This document shows, piece by piece, positions 50,493 to 58,842 of a stretch of 64,000 nucleotides of DNA (positions within the stretch are counted from its first letter, which is position 1; each line of letters starts with the position of its first letter). The notes beneath the pieces are model-generated. The model saw only the letters and a program-made list of their open reading frames with translations, had not been told where the DNA came from and searched no databases. Source of the DNA: CAZXGD01 sp046350455 (GTDB lineage: Bacteria > Planctomycetota > Phycisphaerae > Phycisphaerales > SM1A02); the NCBI GenBank assembly GCA_046350455.1, contig JAXMAM010000012.1, forward strand, positions 8,590-72,589, written 5' to 3'. Position numbers and translations under genes: made by a program.

Positions 50493-51569
50493 ATGAAACT
50501 GGACCTCGACCTCTTCAAGCGTCTGTGCGAGACACCTGGCACCTCCGGCCGCGAGGAGCGCGTGCGCGCGCTCATCGAGAGGGAGACGCTGAGCCGCGGC
50601 AAGCAGCTCTTTGACGAGCACCACGTGGACGCCATGGGCAGCCTGATCTGCACGCGCCGCGCCACCAAGGGCGCGCGCGGCAAGGGCAAGGCCACGCGCG
50701 TGCTGCTGGCCGCGCACATGGACGAGATTGGCTTCTACGTGCGGCACGTGGACGACAACGGCTTCCTGTGGCTGAACGCTGCGGGCGGCTTTGACACGCG
50801 CAACCTGTTTGCCAGCCGCGTGCTGGTCTGCACCGACAGCGGCGACTACAAGGCTGTGATGAACCCGGGTGGCAAGCCCATCCACATCGCCAGCGACGCA
50901 GACCGCGCCAAGGTGCCGGGCGTGGACGAGTTCTTCGTGGACATGGGCATGCCTGCAGCCGACGTGAAGAAGAAGGTGAAGGTGGGCGACTACGTGGTGC
51001 TGGACCAGCCCTTCATCGAGATGCCGCTGAAGGTGGTGTGCAAGGCGCTGGACAACCGCATGGCCTGCTTTGTGGCCATCGAGGCGCTGCGCCGAATCAG
51101 CCAGCGCGGGCGCAAGCATGCGGCGGACATCGTGGTGACCTTCTGCACGCAGGAGGAAGTGGGCCTGCGCGGCGCCACCACGGCCGCCAACCAGGTGGGC
51201 GCCGACATCGGCGTGGGCCTGGACGTGAACCTGGCGTGCGACACGCCTGGCGTGCCAGACACGCAGCGCGTCACCAAGCAGGGCGACGGCGCTGCCATCG
51301 GCGTGCAGGACGGCAGCATGATCAGCGATTACCGCCTGGTGGACGAGATCACCGCTGTGGCGCGCAAGCACCGCATTCCATGTCAGCGGGCCATCCTGCC
51401 GCGCGGCGGCCAGGACGGCGCTGCCATCCAGCGCAGCGGCAAGGGCGCGCGCTGCGTGGCTATGGGAGCAGGCACGCGCTACATCCACACCACCACCGAG
51501 ATGATCGACAAGCGCGACCTTGAGGCGCTGGTGGACCTGCTCACCGAGTGGCTGGTCAGCGTGGAGTAA
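50493..51569 (+). CDS. M42-family metal aminopeptidase / cellulase-like peptidase
   Basis: A 358-residue co-catalytic metallopeptidase. LLAAHMDEIGFYVRHVDDNG, CKALDNRMACFVAIEAL, VVTFCTQEEVGLRGATTAAN, VGLDVNLACDTPG and the final GAGTRYIHTTTEMID supply the two-metal ligands and catalytic Glu. Probably a cytoplasmic dodecameric aminopeptidase. A TACCCT box lies 9 bases before the ATG. It overlaps murG by 14 bases, tail to tail. Confidence 0.92.
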   Translation: MKLDLDLFKRLCETPGTSGREERVRALIERETLSRGKQLFDEHHVDAMGSLICTRRATKGARGKGKATRVLLAAHMDEIGFYVRHVDDNGFLWLNAAGGFDTRNLFASRVLVCTDSGDYKAVMNPGGKPIHIASDADRAKVPGVDEFFVDMGMPAADVKKKVKVGDYVVLDQPFIEMPLKVVCKALDNRMACFVAIEALRRISQRGRKHAADIVVTFCTQEEVGLRGATTAANQVGADIGVGLDVNLACDTPGVPDTQRVTKQGDGAAIGVQDGSMISDYRLVDEITAVARKHRIPCQRAILPRGGQDGAAIQRSGKGARCVAMGAGTRYIHTTTEMIDKRDLEALVDLLTEWLVSVE

Positions 51570-52728
51570 GCAGCGCGCGGGCGATGGTCTGGGCTGCGTC
51601 CAGGTGGGCGCGCGCGTTCAGCGCGTCTTCCATGGTGTCGCGGGCGCGGCCATCTGCAATGAGATCAGCCAGCACCACGCCGATGGACTGCAGGTTGTCC
51701 TCTGGCGCGATGCGGTCATACGCCAGCACCGCAGCGCCAGCCTGCACCAGCGGGCGCGCGTTGGCCTCCTGGTGCAGGTCGCGGTGGTGCGGGTATGGCA
51801 CAAAGACTGTTGGCACGCAGTTGATCTCTGCCTCGGCCACGCTGTTGGCGCCAGCACGGCTCAGCGCCAGTTCTGCAGCGCCCCACGCCAGGCCAATCTC
51901 ATGCAGGAAGGGCTTCACCACGGCGCGCACGCCAGCGCGCTGGTAGGCGCGCTCCAGCTCCTCCACTCCAGGCGTGCTGCGTTCACCCGCCAGGTGCAGG
52001 ATCTGCCAGTGCTCCAACAGCTGCCGGTGCTGCAGCGCAAAGGCCACCATGAACGTATTCAGCGAGTTGGCACCCTGGCTGGCGCCGGTCACCAGCAGCA
52101 CTGGGCTGGCTGGCTCCAGGCCCAGGCTCACGCGGCACTCTGCGCGGTTGCCTGGCGCGATGGCCCGACGCCGGATGGGCATGCCCACTGTGGCCTCTGC
52201 AAACTGCGGCCGCCCAGGCGTGTCCACTGCGGTCAGCACGCGCTGAGCACGGCGCGCCACCACTCGGTTGGCGCGGCCAGGCGTGGCGTCCAGGTTCACC
52301 AGCGTGATGGGGATGCCAAGCTCCTTGGCTGCAGCGGTCACTGGGCCGGTCACAAACCCACCCAGGCTCACCACCTGCTCCACGCCCTCTTCCTGCAGCA
52401 CGCGGCGCGCCTCGGCCTTGCCCTGCATGTACCCGCGCGCAAAGCGCAGCAGGCCACCGGGAGTCCAGTGCAGGCCCGCAGCAGGAATGGCCCGGAACTG
52501 CGCGCCAGCCTCGCCCAGCATCTGCGCGTCAATGGCGCGCGTGCTGCACAGGAACAGCGGGCGCACGTGCGGATCCTGCTCCAGCATCCGCTCTGCGATG
52601 GCCAGGCCAGGGCTCAGGTGCCCACCGCTGCCGCCGCCAGCCAGCGCAATGGTGCGCTGCCGCGAGCCGCCGGTTGCCTGGGTGTGCGCAGGGATCTCCG
52701 CCATGCCGGAAGCGTGTACCACACTCAT
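51556..52728 (-). CDS. murG: UDP-GlcNAc:undecaprenyl-PP-MurNAc-pentapeptide transferase
   Basis: A 390-residue GT28 enzyme that forms lipid II. LAGGGSGGHLSPGLAIAERM, VVSLGGFVTGPVTAAAKELG, VLLVTGASQGANSLN and ALSRAGANSVAEAEINCVPT are hallmark stretches. It overlaps ftsW by four bases, so lipid II synthesis and its transglycosylase are co-expressed. Confidence 0.96.
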   Translation of the reverse strand: MSVVHASGMAEIPAHTQATGGSRQRTIALAGGGSGGHLSPGLAIAERMLEQDPHVRPLFLCSTRAIDAQMLGEAGAQFRAIPAAGLHWTPGGLLRFARGYMQGKAEARRVLQEEGVEQVVSLGGFVTGPVTAAAKELGIPITLVNLDATPGRANRVVARRAQRVLTAVDTPGRPQFAEATVGMPIRRRAIAPGNRAECRVSLGLEPASPVLLVTGASQGANSLNTFMVAFALQHRQLLEHWQILHLAGERSTPGVEELERAYQRAGVRAVVKPFLHEIGLAWGAAELALSRAGANSVAEAEINCVPTVFVPYPHHRDLHQEANARPLVQAGAAVLAYDRIAPEDNLQSIGVVLADLIADGRARDTMEDALNARAHLDAAQTIARALLTPR

Positions 52729-53957
52729 GCTGCCACCGTTGTGTCAGTCTGGGCGGGAGCACCGGCCTCGTCGGACTCGTCACCAGGGACAGGCATTCCC
52801 AGTGCGCGGCGCTGCCGGTCTGCAGCGCGCTCCATGCTCACCAGCAGTCCCAGTGAGAGCGCAGTCAGGATCCATCCCGTGCCGCCGCGCGACATCAGCG
52901 GCAGCGCAATGCCCTTGGTGGGCGCCAGGCCAGTCACCACCATGATGTTGATGAGCGCCTGCAGGCCCACGGTCAGCACGATGCCCAGGCCCAGCAGCTG
53001 CACGGATGTGGGCAGCAGCGGCGCCTCCGTTCCATCCTGCCGGCGGCCGCGCGCAGTGACGATGGCCATGCCGCAGCCCACCAGCATCACATACAGGATC
53101 ACCACTGCGCAGGCGCCCAGCATGCCCAGCTCTTCTGTGATGATGGAGTAGATGAAGTCCGTGGTGCCTTCAGGCAGGTAGCCAAACTTCTGCACGCCGT
53201 TGCCCAGGCCCCGCCCCGCCACACCGCCGCCGGCGATGGCGCTCATGGACTGGATGATGTGGTACCCAATACCTTGGCTGTCTGCATATGGGTCCAGGTA
53301 GGCCAGGATGCGGTTCACGCGGTAAGGGCTCGTGATGATGAGCCCAGCAAACGCCAGGAGACCCAGCGGTGCCAGCGCCGCCACATACACCCAGCGCACG
53401 CCAGCAGCCAGCAGCATGCAGGTGGCCACCGCCATGATCAGCGTGGCGGTGCCCAGGTCCTCGGTTGCGATGATGCCGCAGATGAACGCAGCGCCCAGCA
53501 TGGGGTACAGGAAGCCCATGCGGAACTCGCCCATCCGCTCGCGGTAGCGCACGGCGTACCAGGCCAGCACCATGGGCATGCCCCACTTGACCAGTTCGCT
53601 GGGCTGCAGGCCGATGGGCCCCAGCGTGATCCAGCGCTTGGCGCCATTCACCTCGCGGCCGATGCCAGGCACATGCACCAGCAGCAGCCCCAGCAGCATG
53701 CATCCCACGATCCAGACCAGCGGGCTGCGCCAGGAGCGCACTTCCAGCAGCTTGGGGACCGGCACAAACATGCCAATGACCAGCGCGACCGCCGCGGAGA
53801 CCGCAAACCAGGTGTGCTTGCTGGTGAAGATGGAGGCAGCCGTGGTGCCCTGATCCCCTGCCGCTGAAAGGCTCAGGCTGGCCGAGTTCACCATCACCGT
53901 AGCCACGACCAGCAGGCCGACCACGGCGAGCACCAGTCCATGGCTTGCCCGCATCAT
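52725..53957 (-). CDS. ftsW: Peptidoglycan glycosyltransferase FtsW
   Basis: A 410-residue SEDS protein with about ten membrane helices. GIGREVNGAKRWITLGPIGL with the following QPSELVKWGMP, and a late MSRGGTGW segment, are typical. It polymerises glycan strands at the septum. The C-terminal 45 residues are cytoplasmic and acidic. It could be RodA, but pairing with murG favours FtsW. Confidence 0.94.
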   Translation of the reverse strand: MMRASHGLVLAVVGLLVVATVMVNSASLSLSAAGDQGTTAASIFTSKHTWFAVSAAVALVIGMFVPVPKLLEVRSWRSPLVWIVGCMLLGLLLVHVPGIGREVNGAKRWITLGPIGLQPSELVKWGMPMVLAWYAVRYRERMGEFRMGFLYPMLGAAFICGIIATEDLGTATLIMAVATCMLLAAGVRWVYVAALAPLGLLAFAGLIITSPYRVNRILAYLDPYADSQGIGYHIIQSMSAIAGGGVAGRGLGNGVQKFGYLPEGTTDFIYSIITEELGMLGACAVVILYVMLVGCGMAIVTARGRRQDGTEAPLLPTSVQLLGLGIVLTVGLQALINIMVVTGLAPTKGIALPLMSRGGTGWILTALSLGLLVSMERAADRQRRALGMPVPGDESDEAGAPAQTDTTVAA

Positions 53958-54009
53958 GGCTGGAATATCGGCTGGCTGTTGGCTGCCACCCCAAAGGATG
54001 TGCGCGCGG

Positions 54010-55647
54010 TCAGCCAGTCAGGGCGCCGCACAGGAGGAGCGGCCGGCTGCTGGTGATCTCCACCTCCCGGATGCACCCCTCCAGGGCGCTGGCAGCCTCT
54101 GAGCTGGGCATGTCCACTGCCACAATCAGGTCACCGGGGGTACGACCCACCGCCTGGTGCCGGGGCCCCCCGGCTGGCTGGGCCGCACCCGTGCCCTGAC
54201 CCACACCTGCTGGCAGGGCGCCGTCCGCTCGCCGGGCCACCACGCCCCCCACCCGCAGGGGGACCATGCCGCCTGCGGTGGCAGCGGCGGGAGCTGGTGC
54301 CTCCACGGTGCGCACCTGGTCAAACATCACGTGCACCCGGCGGCCCACCCAGGCGCGGTGCACGCGCTCGCTCACCTCGTTCTGGATGGCCAGCAGCAGG
54401 TTGTTGCGGAGGCGCTTGGTCTCCTCTGGCACATCGTCCGCAAAGCGATCAATGGCCACAGTGCCCGGCCGCGCGGAATACTTGAAGATGAAGTTGTTCT
54501 TGAAGGGCAGCTCCCGCACCAGCGCGCAGGTGGCCTCAAAGTCCTGGTCTGTCTCGCCAGGAAAGCCCACGATGATGTCGCCCGCCAGCGTGGCGTCTGG
54601 CAGGTACTGGAAGACCCGCGCTGCAAACTCGCGGTACTCCGCAACCGTGTAGCCGCGGTTCATGCGGGCCAGCACTGCGTCGCTGCCGCTCTGCGCGGGC
54701 GCGTGCAGGTAGCGGCAGATGCGCGGGCACGCCTGCATCACCTCCAGCACGTCGGGGCCGAAGTCCCTGGGGTAGCTGGTCACAAAGCGCAGGCGCTGCA
54801 GGTGCGGCACCTGGTCGTGGATGCGCTGCAGGAGCTGCGCGAACGTGGTCACGCGCTGCGCGGCATCCACTGGCTTGCGGAAGGACTGCAGACCAGGGCC
54901 CACCTGCGGAGCCTCGCGCCCGCCCACTGTGAGCGCCATGCCATGCACGTAGCGATAGTGGTTCACCGTCTGCCCAAGCAGCGTGATTTCAGCCACGCCC
55001 GCATCGGCCAGACGCCTGCACTCGTCCACAATGTCCTGCGGCGGGCGGTGCACTTCCGCGCCGCGTGTGTAGGGCACCACGCAGTACGTGCAGAACTTGT
55101 TGCAGCCGCGGGTGATGCGCACGTACGCGCTTCGCGCTGCTGCACCGCTGCGCGGCTCAAACGCACGCGAAAGGTCCAGCATCTCCAGGTTGTCCTGCGC
55201 TGCACTCAGCGTGGCGGCGCGGCGGCTGGTGTTGCCCGCCAGCGCCACGCGCTGCTCGCGCGCAGGGCGCGCAGTGGTGTCGTCCAGGTGCATGGTGCGG
55301 CGCACGTTGTCAATCAGAAGCGGCAGCTGGTCCAGCGCGCCTGGCCCGCACAGGATGTCAATCTGCGGATGCCGGCGCAGGATGTCCTCGCCGTCGCGTT
55401 CAGCCATGCAGCCCAGCACGCCCAGGATGAGCCTCTCGCCGTCCTTCTTGCGCACGCCCACGCGGCCGATGCGGCTGTACGCCTTTTGCTCTGCATGCTC
55501 GCGCACGCTGCAGGTGTTGTAGAGCACCACCTGCGCATCGGCGTCCTGGTCTGTGAAGGTGTAGCCCAGCGTCTCCAGGTGGCCGCGCACCAGCTCGCTG
55601 TCGAGCTCGTTCATCTGGCAGCCAAAGGTCTCCAAGTAGACGCGCAT
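54010..55647 (-). CDS. miaB: tRNA-2-methylthio-N6-dimethylallyladenosine synthase
   Basis: A 545-residue radical-SAM methylthiotransferase acting on A37. MRVYLETFGCQMNELDSELV and YNTCSVREHAEQKAYSRIG hold three N-terminal cluster Cys, GCNKFCTYCVVPYTRGAEV the radical SAM CxxxCxxC, and a TRAM domain ends the protein. It is about 70-100 residues longer than usual because of an insertion after the radical SAM motif and a Gly/Ala-rich insertion before the TRAM end. ATG 55647 was chosen over 55686. Confidence 0.94.
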   Translation of the reverse strand: MRVYLETFGCQMNELDSELVRGHLETLGYTFTDQDADAQVVLYNTCSVREHAEQKAYSRIGRVGVRKKDGERLILGVLGCMAERDGEDILRRHPQIDILCGPGALDQLPLLIDNVRRTMHLDDTTARPAREQRVALAGNTSRRAATLSAAQDNLEMLDLSRAFEPRSGAAARSAYVRITRGCNKFCTYCVVPYTRGAEVHRPPQDIVDECRRLADAGVAEITLLGQTVNHYRYVHGMALTVGGREAPQVGPGLQSFRKPVDAAQRVTTFAQLLQRIHDQVPHLQRLRFVTSYPRDFGPDVLEVMQACPRICRYLHAPAQSGSDAVLARMNRGYTVAEYREFAARVFQYLPDATLAGDIIVGFPGETDQDFEATCALVRELPFKNNFIFKYSARPGTVAIDRFADDVPEETKRLRNNLLLAIQNEVSERVHRAWVGRRVHVMFDQVRTVEAPAPAAATAGGMVPLRVGGVVARRADGALPAGVGQGTGAAQPAGGPRHQAVGRTPGDLIVAVDMPSSEAASALEGCIREVEITSSRPLLLCGALTG

Positions 55648-55844
55648 GGGGCCCGGGAGCGTAGCCCCACCCCCAGCCCCTTCCAAATCCCGCAGGGAAT
55701 TGCACCGCCACCCGAGGCTTCACAGCAACCAAATAAGTCCGAGAAAAGCGCCACGGAGCGCTCCTGAACCAGCATCGGCACCTTCCGGAGGCAAGAAACC
55801 GCCATCCTAGGCAGCAACGGAGGGGCTTTTCTTGCGCCTGTTTC

Positions 55845-55980
55845 TTGACTCCCCTCAAGGCTGGACTACCTTCGGGCGTGAGGAGGTGAGGTTCCGGACG
55901 AGCAGCAAAGGGCTGCATCGTCTAAGAGAAGGGTCCCACCTCAGGTACTTCTCCCGCTGTTGCGGGAAGGGGAAAAGGTT
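55845..55980 (+). promoter_or_regulatory. Promoter and folded leader of secreted paralogue 1
   Basis: TTGACT (55845-55850) and TACCTT (55867-55872), spacer 16, followed by a roughly 105-base leader. GAGGTG (55883-55888) can pair with CACCTC (55937-55942); CCCGC/GCGGG makes a hairpin (55953-55966) next to the ribosome site. The region between miaB and this promoter shows no gene. Confidence 0.6.
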
Positions 55981-56646
55981 ATGAAGATCGGTACGTTTGG
56001 TCTCCTCGGCGCCGCTGCTTTCGCTTCTGCTGCCAGCGCTGCCTTCACCGGCTGGTCCAGCGAGGTCGTGAACCTCAACAACGGCCGCTACATTCTCAAT
56101 GTCTACGCAAACTTCAGCGACACGGGCGACCGTCTCCTGAACTGCGTGAACGCAAACATCACCACGAACTCTGCCGGCGGCTTCTATCAGAGCGCTGCCA
56201 ACCCGTTCTGGGCTCCAGGCGGCACGCAGAACAGCATGACGTCGGACGACAGCTGGGTGACCATTGACACCAACCCGAACGGCAACGGCAACGCCTTCGG
56301 CGGCACCTCTGGCGACCCGAACTTCGTGAACTTCAACGACTCGTCGGGCACCACCACCTACAACTTCTCGATCATCGAGAGCGCTGGTACGGGTGCTGGC
56401 TGGTTCAACGGCAACCCCGGCAACACCTACGGCTTCGCTGATGGTGGCAAGGTGCTGGCTGCTCACTTCGTCGTGACTGGCAGCAGCTCGGTGGTGAACT
56501 GGAACGTGACCTGCATCGTCAAGCTGTCCAACGGCCAGACGGTCACCGGTCAGGGCACGGGCCCCAACACGTTCGCGGTTCCAGCTCCTGGCGCGATCGC
56601 CCTCCTGGGCGCCGCTGGCCTGGCCTCCCGCCGCCGCCGCGCCTAA
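55981..56646 (+). CDS. Secreted protein with Arg-rich sorting tail, paralogue 1
   Basis: A 221-residue exported protein. A signal peptide of about 20 residues ends ASA; AFTGWSSEVVNLNNGRYILN begins the mature part. Family hallmarks are SDTGDRLLNC, GGFYQSAANPFWAPG, TSDDSWVTIDTNPNGNGNAF and YGFADGGKVLAAHFV. The tail PAPGAIALLGAAGLASRRRR is a PEP-CTERM-like sorting signal (Pro-x-Pro-Gly, hydrophobic helix, Arg cluster). Probably surface-anchored; role unknown. First of three tandem copies with its own promoter and terminator. Confidence 0.8.
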   Translation: MKIGTFGLLGAAAFASAASAAFTGWSSEVVNLNNGRYILNVYANFSDTGDRLLNCVNANITTNSAGGFYQSAANPFWAPGGTQNSMTSDDSWVTIDTNPNGNGNAFGGTSGDPNFVNFNDSSGTTTYNFSIIESAGTGAGWFNGNPGNTYGFADGGKVLAAHFVVTGSSSVVNWNVTCIVKLSNGQTVTGQGTGPNTFAVPAPGAIALLGAAGLASRRRRA

Positions 56647-56681
56647 GCGGCCTGCGGAACCTCAACAGAGGATCTTTCTCG

Positions 56682-56715
56682 CCGGCGCCCCCTCCCAAGG
56701 GGGCGCCGGTTTCTC
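56682..56715 (+). terminator. Terminator of paralogue 1
   Basis: CCGGCGCCCCCT and AGGGGGCGCCGG form a perfect 12-bp stem with a 4-base loop, then TTTCTC. Confidence 0.85.
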
Positions 56716-56717
56716 TA

Positions 56718-56775
56718 TTGCTTCTGCTCGCGCGCGAAGTACCTTCTGTGCAGGTGGTGAGAGCTTCTCCTGCAC
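56718..56775 (+). promoter_or_regulatory. Promoter and leader hairpin of secreted paralogue 2
   Basis: TTGCTT (56718-56723) and TACCTT (56740-56745), spacer 16, the same -10 and spacing as paralogue 1. GTGCAGG (56748-56754) pairs with CCTGCAC (56769-56775) in the leader. Confidence 0.55.
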
Positions 56776-56796
56776 GAGCGGAAAGGGGATACAGCG

Positions 56797-57471
56797 ATGA
56801 AGATGAGGGTGTGTGTTTTCGTGGGCGCCGCTGCGCTCGCCTCGTCTGCCAGTGCTGCGTTCACGGGCTGGTCAACTGCACTCGTGAGCCTGGGCAGTGG
56901 CCGCTACGTGGTCAACGTCTACGCCAGCTTCAACGACACGGGCGACCGGGTGCTGAACTGCATCCAGGGCGCTATCTCCACCAACGCTGCCGGAGGCTTC
57001 TACCAGAGCGCGAGCAATCCATTCTGGGCACCCAGCAGCACGCAGAACTCGTTCAGTTCGGATGACAGCTGGGTGACCATCGGCACCAACCCCAACGGCA
57101 ACGGCAACGCCTTCGGCGGCACCGCTGGCGACTCAAACTTCCTGAACTTCAACGATTCGTCTGGCACGACCACCTACGACTTCTCGGTGATCGAAGGGTC
57201 GGGGAACGGCGCTGGTTGGTTCAATCCCGCACCCACCAACAACAGCTACGGCCTTGCTGACACCGGCAAGGTGCTGGTGGCCCATCTGGTGATCGGCAAC
57301 ACCGGCAGTTCCACCTGGATCAGCTGGAACGTGGCTGCCATCATCCAGCTGGCCAACGGCCAGACGGTCACCCAAGGTGCGGGGCCGCACGTCTGGTATC
57401 TGCCCAGTCCGGGCGCATTGTGTCTCCTGGGGGTCGCTGGTATGAATCCCCTCCGGCGCCGCCGCACCTGA
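56797..57471 (+). CDS. Secreted protein with Arg-rich sorting tail, paralogue 2
   Basis: A 224-residue exported protein closely related to paralogue 1: AAFTGWSTALVSLGSGRYVV, NDTGDRVLNC, GGFYQSASNPFWAPS, SSDDSWVTIGTNPNGNGNAF and YGLADTGKVLVAHLV. The tail SPGALCLLGVAGMNPLRRRR keeps the sorting layout but has a Cys and a broken hydrophobic stretch, so anchoring may be weaker. It starts at ATG 56797 after a GGGGATACAGCG leader end. Confidence 0.8.
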   Translation: MKMRVCVFVGAAALASSASAAFTGWSTALVSLGSGRYVVNVYASFNDTGDRVLNCIQGAISTNAAGGFYQSASNPFWAPSSTQNSFSSDDSWVTIGTNPNGNGNAFGGTAGDSNFLNFNDSSGTTTYDFSVIEGSGNGAGWFNPAPTNNSYGLADTGKVLVAHLVIGNTGSSTWISWNVAAIIQLANGQTVTQGAGPHVWYLPSPGALCLLGVAGMNPLRRRRT

Positions 57472-57769
57472 TCCGGGCACCAGGCGCACCCAAAGGAAAG
57501 ACTGGATCTGACCCGGGGATGGTGGCACTCAGCGGGGTTGAACCTCCCTTCGGGGCTTCCGCATGCCAGTTATTGCGACATTGCACTGGGTTCCAGCAAG
57601 TTTCGAGCCCTCCCGGTGTGCTGCAAAACCAAAAAAGACCACTCCTTTGCTTGGCACCTCCCCAAACTCGTGGCACTTTCCCCCTGCATCTCGTTGGTCC
57701 CCCTCCCTTGTTTCCCCCGCTCAGCGTGTGCTGGCGCCCCTTTACCCAACGAGATCGGAGGTTTTTCAG

Positions 57770-58447
57770 ATGCGTCTCCCTTTCATTCTTGGTAGCGCTG
57801 CCGCCCTCGGCTGCGCCGCGATCGCGAACGCTGGTTTCACTGGTTGGAGCGTCGAGCGCATTACGCTCGGCAACGGCCACATCATCATGAATGTGTTCGC
57901 CAACTTCGACAACGCCGGCGATCGCCTCCTCAACGTCGTCAAGACTGACATCTCGGCCGGTACGGCTGGTGGCTTCTATCAGTCCGGGAGCAACCCGTTC
58001 TGGAAGCCCGCGAACAGCCAGAACAGCCTGACCTCGGACGACAGCTGGGTCACGATTGACACCAACCCAAACGGCAACGGCAACGCCTTCGGCGGCTGCT
58101 CCGGCGACCCGAACTTCGTCAACTTTGACGACCAGAACAGCTCCTACGACTTCTCGTACATCGAGAGCGTGGGCAACGGCGCTGGCTGGTACAACGGCAA
58201 CCCCAGCGGCAACAGCTACGGCTTCGCTGACGGTGGTCGCGTCCTGGTTGGCCACTTCGTGGCTGCCAACGCTCAGGTCGGCGACACGCTGACCTGGATC
58301 GGCCGCTGCACGGTCAAGCTCGCCAACGGCGAGACTGCCACCGAGCAGGGCGCAGGCACCTTTGAGTTTGCCTGGATCATCCCAGGCCCAGGCGCTCTGG
58401 CTCTGCTGGGCGCTGCCGGTCTGGTCTCCCGCCGTCGTCGCGCCTAA
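57770..58447 (+). CDS. Secreted protein with Arg-rich sorting tail, paralogue 3
   Basis: A 225-residue exported protein: signal peptide ending ANA, GFTGWSVERITLGNGHIIMN, DNAGDRLLNVV, GGFYQSGSNPFWKPA, TSDDSWVTIDTNPNGNGNAF and YGFADGGRVLVGHFV, tail GPGALALLGAAGLVSRRRRA. GGAGG eight bases before ATG 57770 fixes the start. The 298-bp gap before it holds a long C/T-rich leader with no clear promoter boxes. The most diverged of the three copies in its N-terminal third. Confidence 0.8.
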   Translation: MRLPFILGSAAALGCAAIANAGFTGWSVERITLGNGHIIMNVFANFDNAGDRLLNVVKTDISAGTAGGFYQSGSNPFWKPANSQNSLTSDDSWVTIDTNPNGNGNAFGGCSGDPNFVNFDDQNSSYDFSYIESVGNGAGWYNGNPSGNSYGFADGGRVLVGHFVAANAQVGDTLTWIGRCTVKLANGETATEQGAGTFEFAWIIPGPGALALLGAAGLVSRRRRA

Positions 58448-58509
58448 TTGGCACGGCTTCGACACGCCTGAGGGGCGCTTTGCCCCACAAGGCCAGCACA
58501 CGTCACACA

Positions 58510-58545
58510 GGTCCGCCATCCTTCGGGATGGCGGACCTCTTTTTT
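58510..58545 (+). terminator. Terminator of paralogue 3
   Basis: Perfect 12-bp stem GGTCCGCCATCC / GGATGGCGGACC closed by a TTCG tetraloop, then TCTTTTTT. Confidence 0.92.
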
Positions 58546-58842
58546 GACCCGGAGGACAACGGTCCCTGGGTTTTCCCCTGCAGGCCGCGGGCTGGTTTTC
58601 GGTCCTGCGTGCAGGGGGGCGAGTGTTGCACGCCCAACTCCACACACCCCCTTCTCCCGGAAAAAGATCCTGAGTTCGGGCATTTGCACCGGAAGATGCT
58701 TCCTTCTTCCCCCAGCCGGGATATTTTGGAGGACGGCCCAATCCGCTCTCAAACGGACAGGTCTGTGACGTCACATGCGGGAACCGTCCCGCACACCCCC
58801 ACGAAACGCGCCGCAAGGCGCAGCCTAGACAGGAGCTTGGAC
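58546..58842 (+). promoter_or_regulatory. Upstream region and folded leader of the dockerin-tailed protein
   Basis: No gene in this 297-bp stretch. It holds an 8-bp inverted repeat (58575-58582 / 58610-58617), the palindrome GTGACGTCAC (58765-58774, a possible operator), TGCGGGA/TCCCGCA (58776-58793) and a GCAA-tetraloop hairpin (58808-58821) just before the AGGAG ribosome site. I could not pick promoter hexamers confidently. Confidence 0.45.

Noticed and set aside
57538..57795. 85-residue frame in the gap before secreted paralogue 3
   Set aside because: No ribosome site, odd composition, and it runs over the true start of the next gene.
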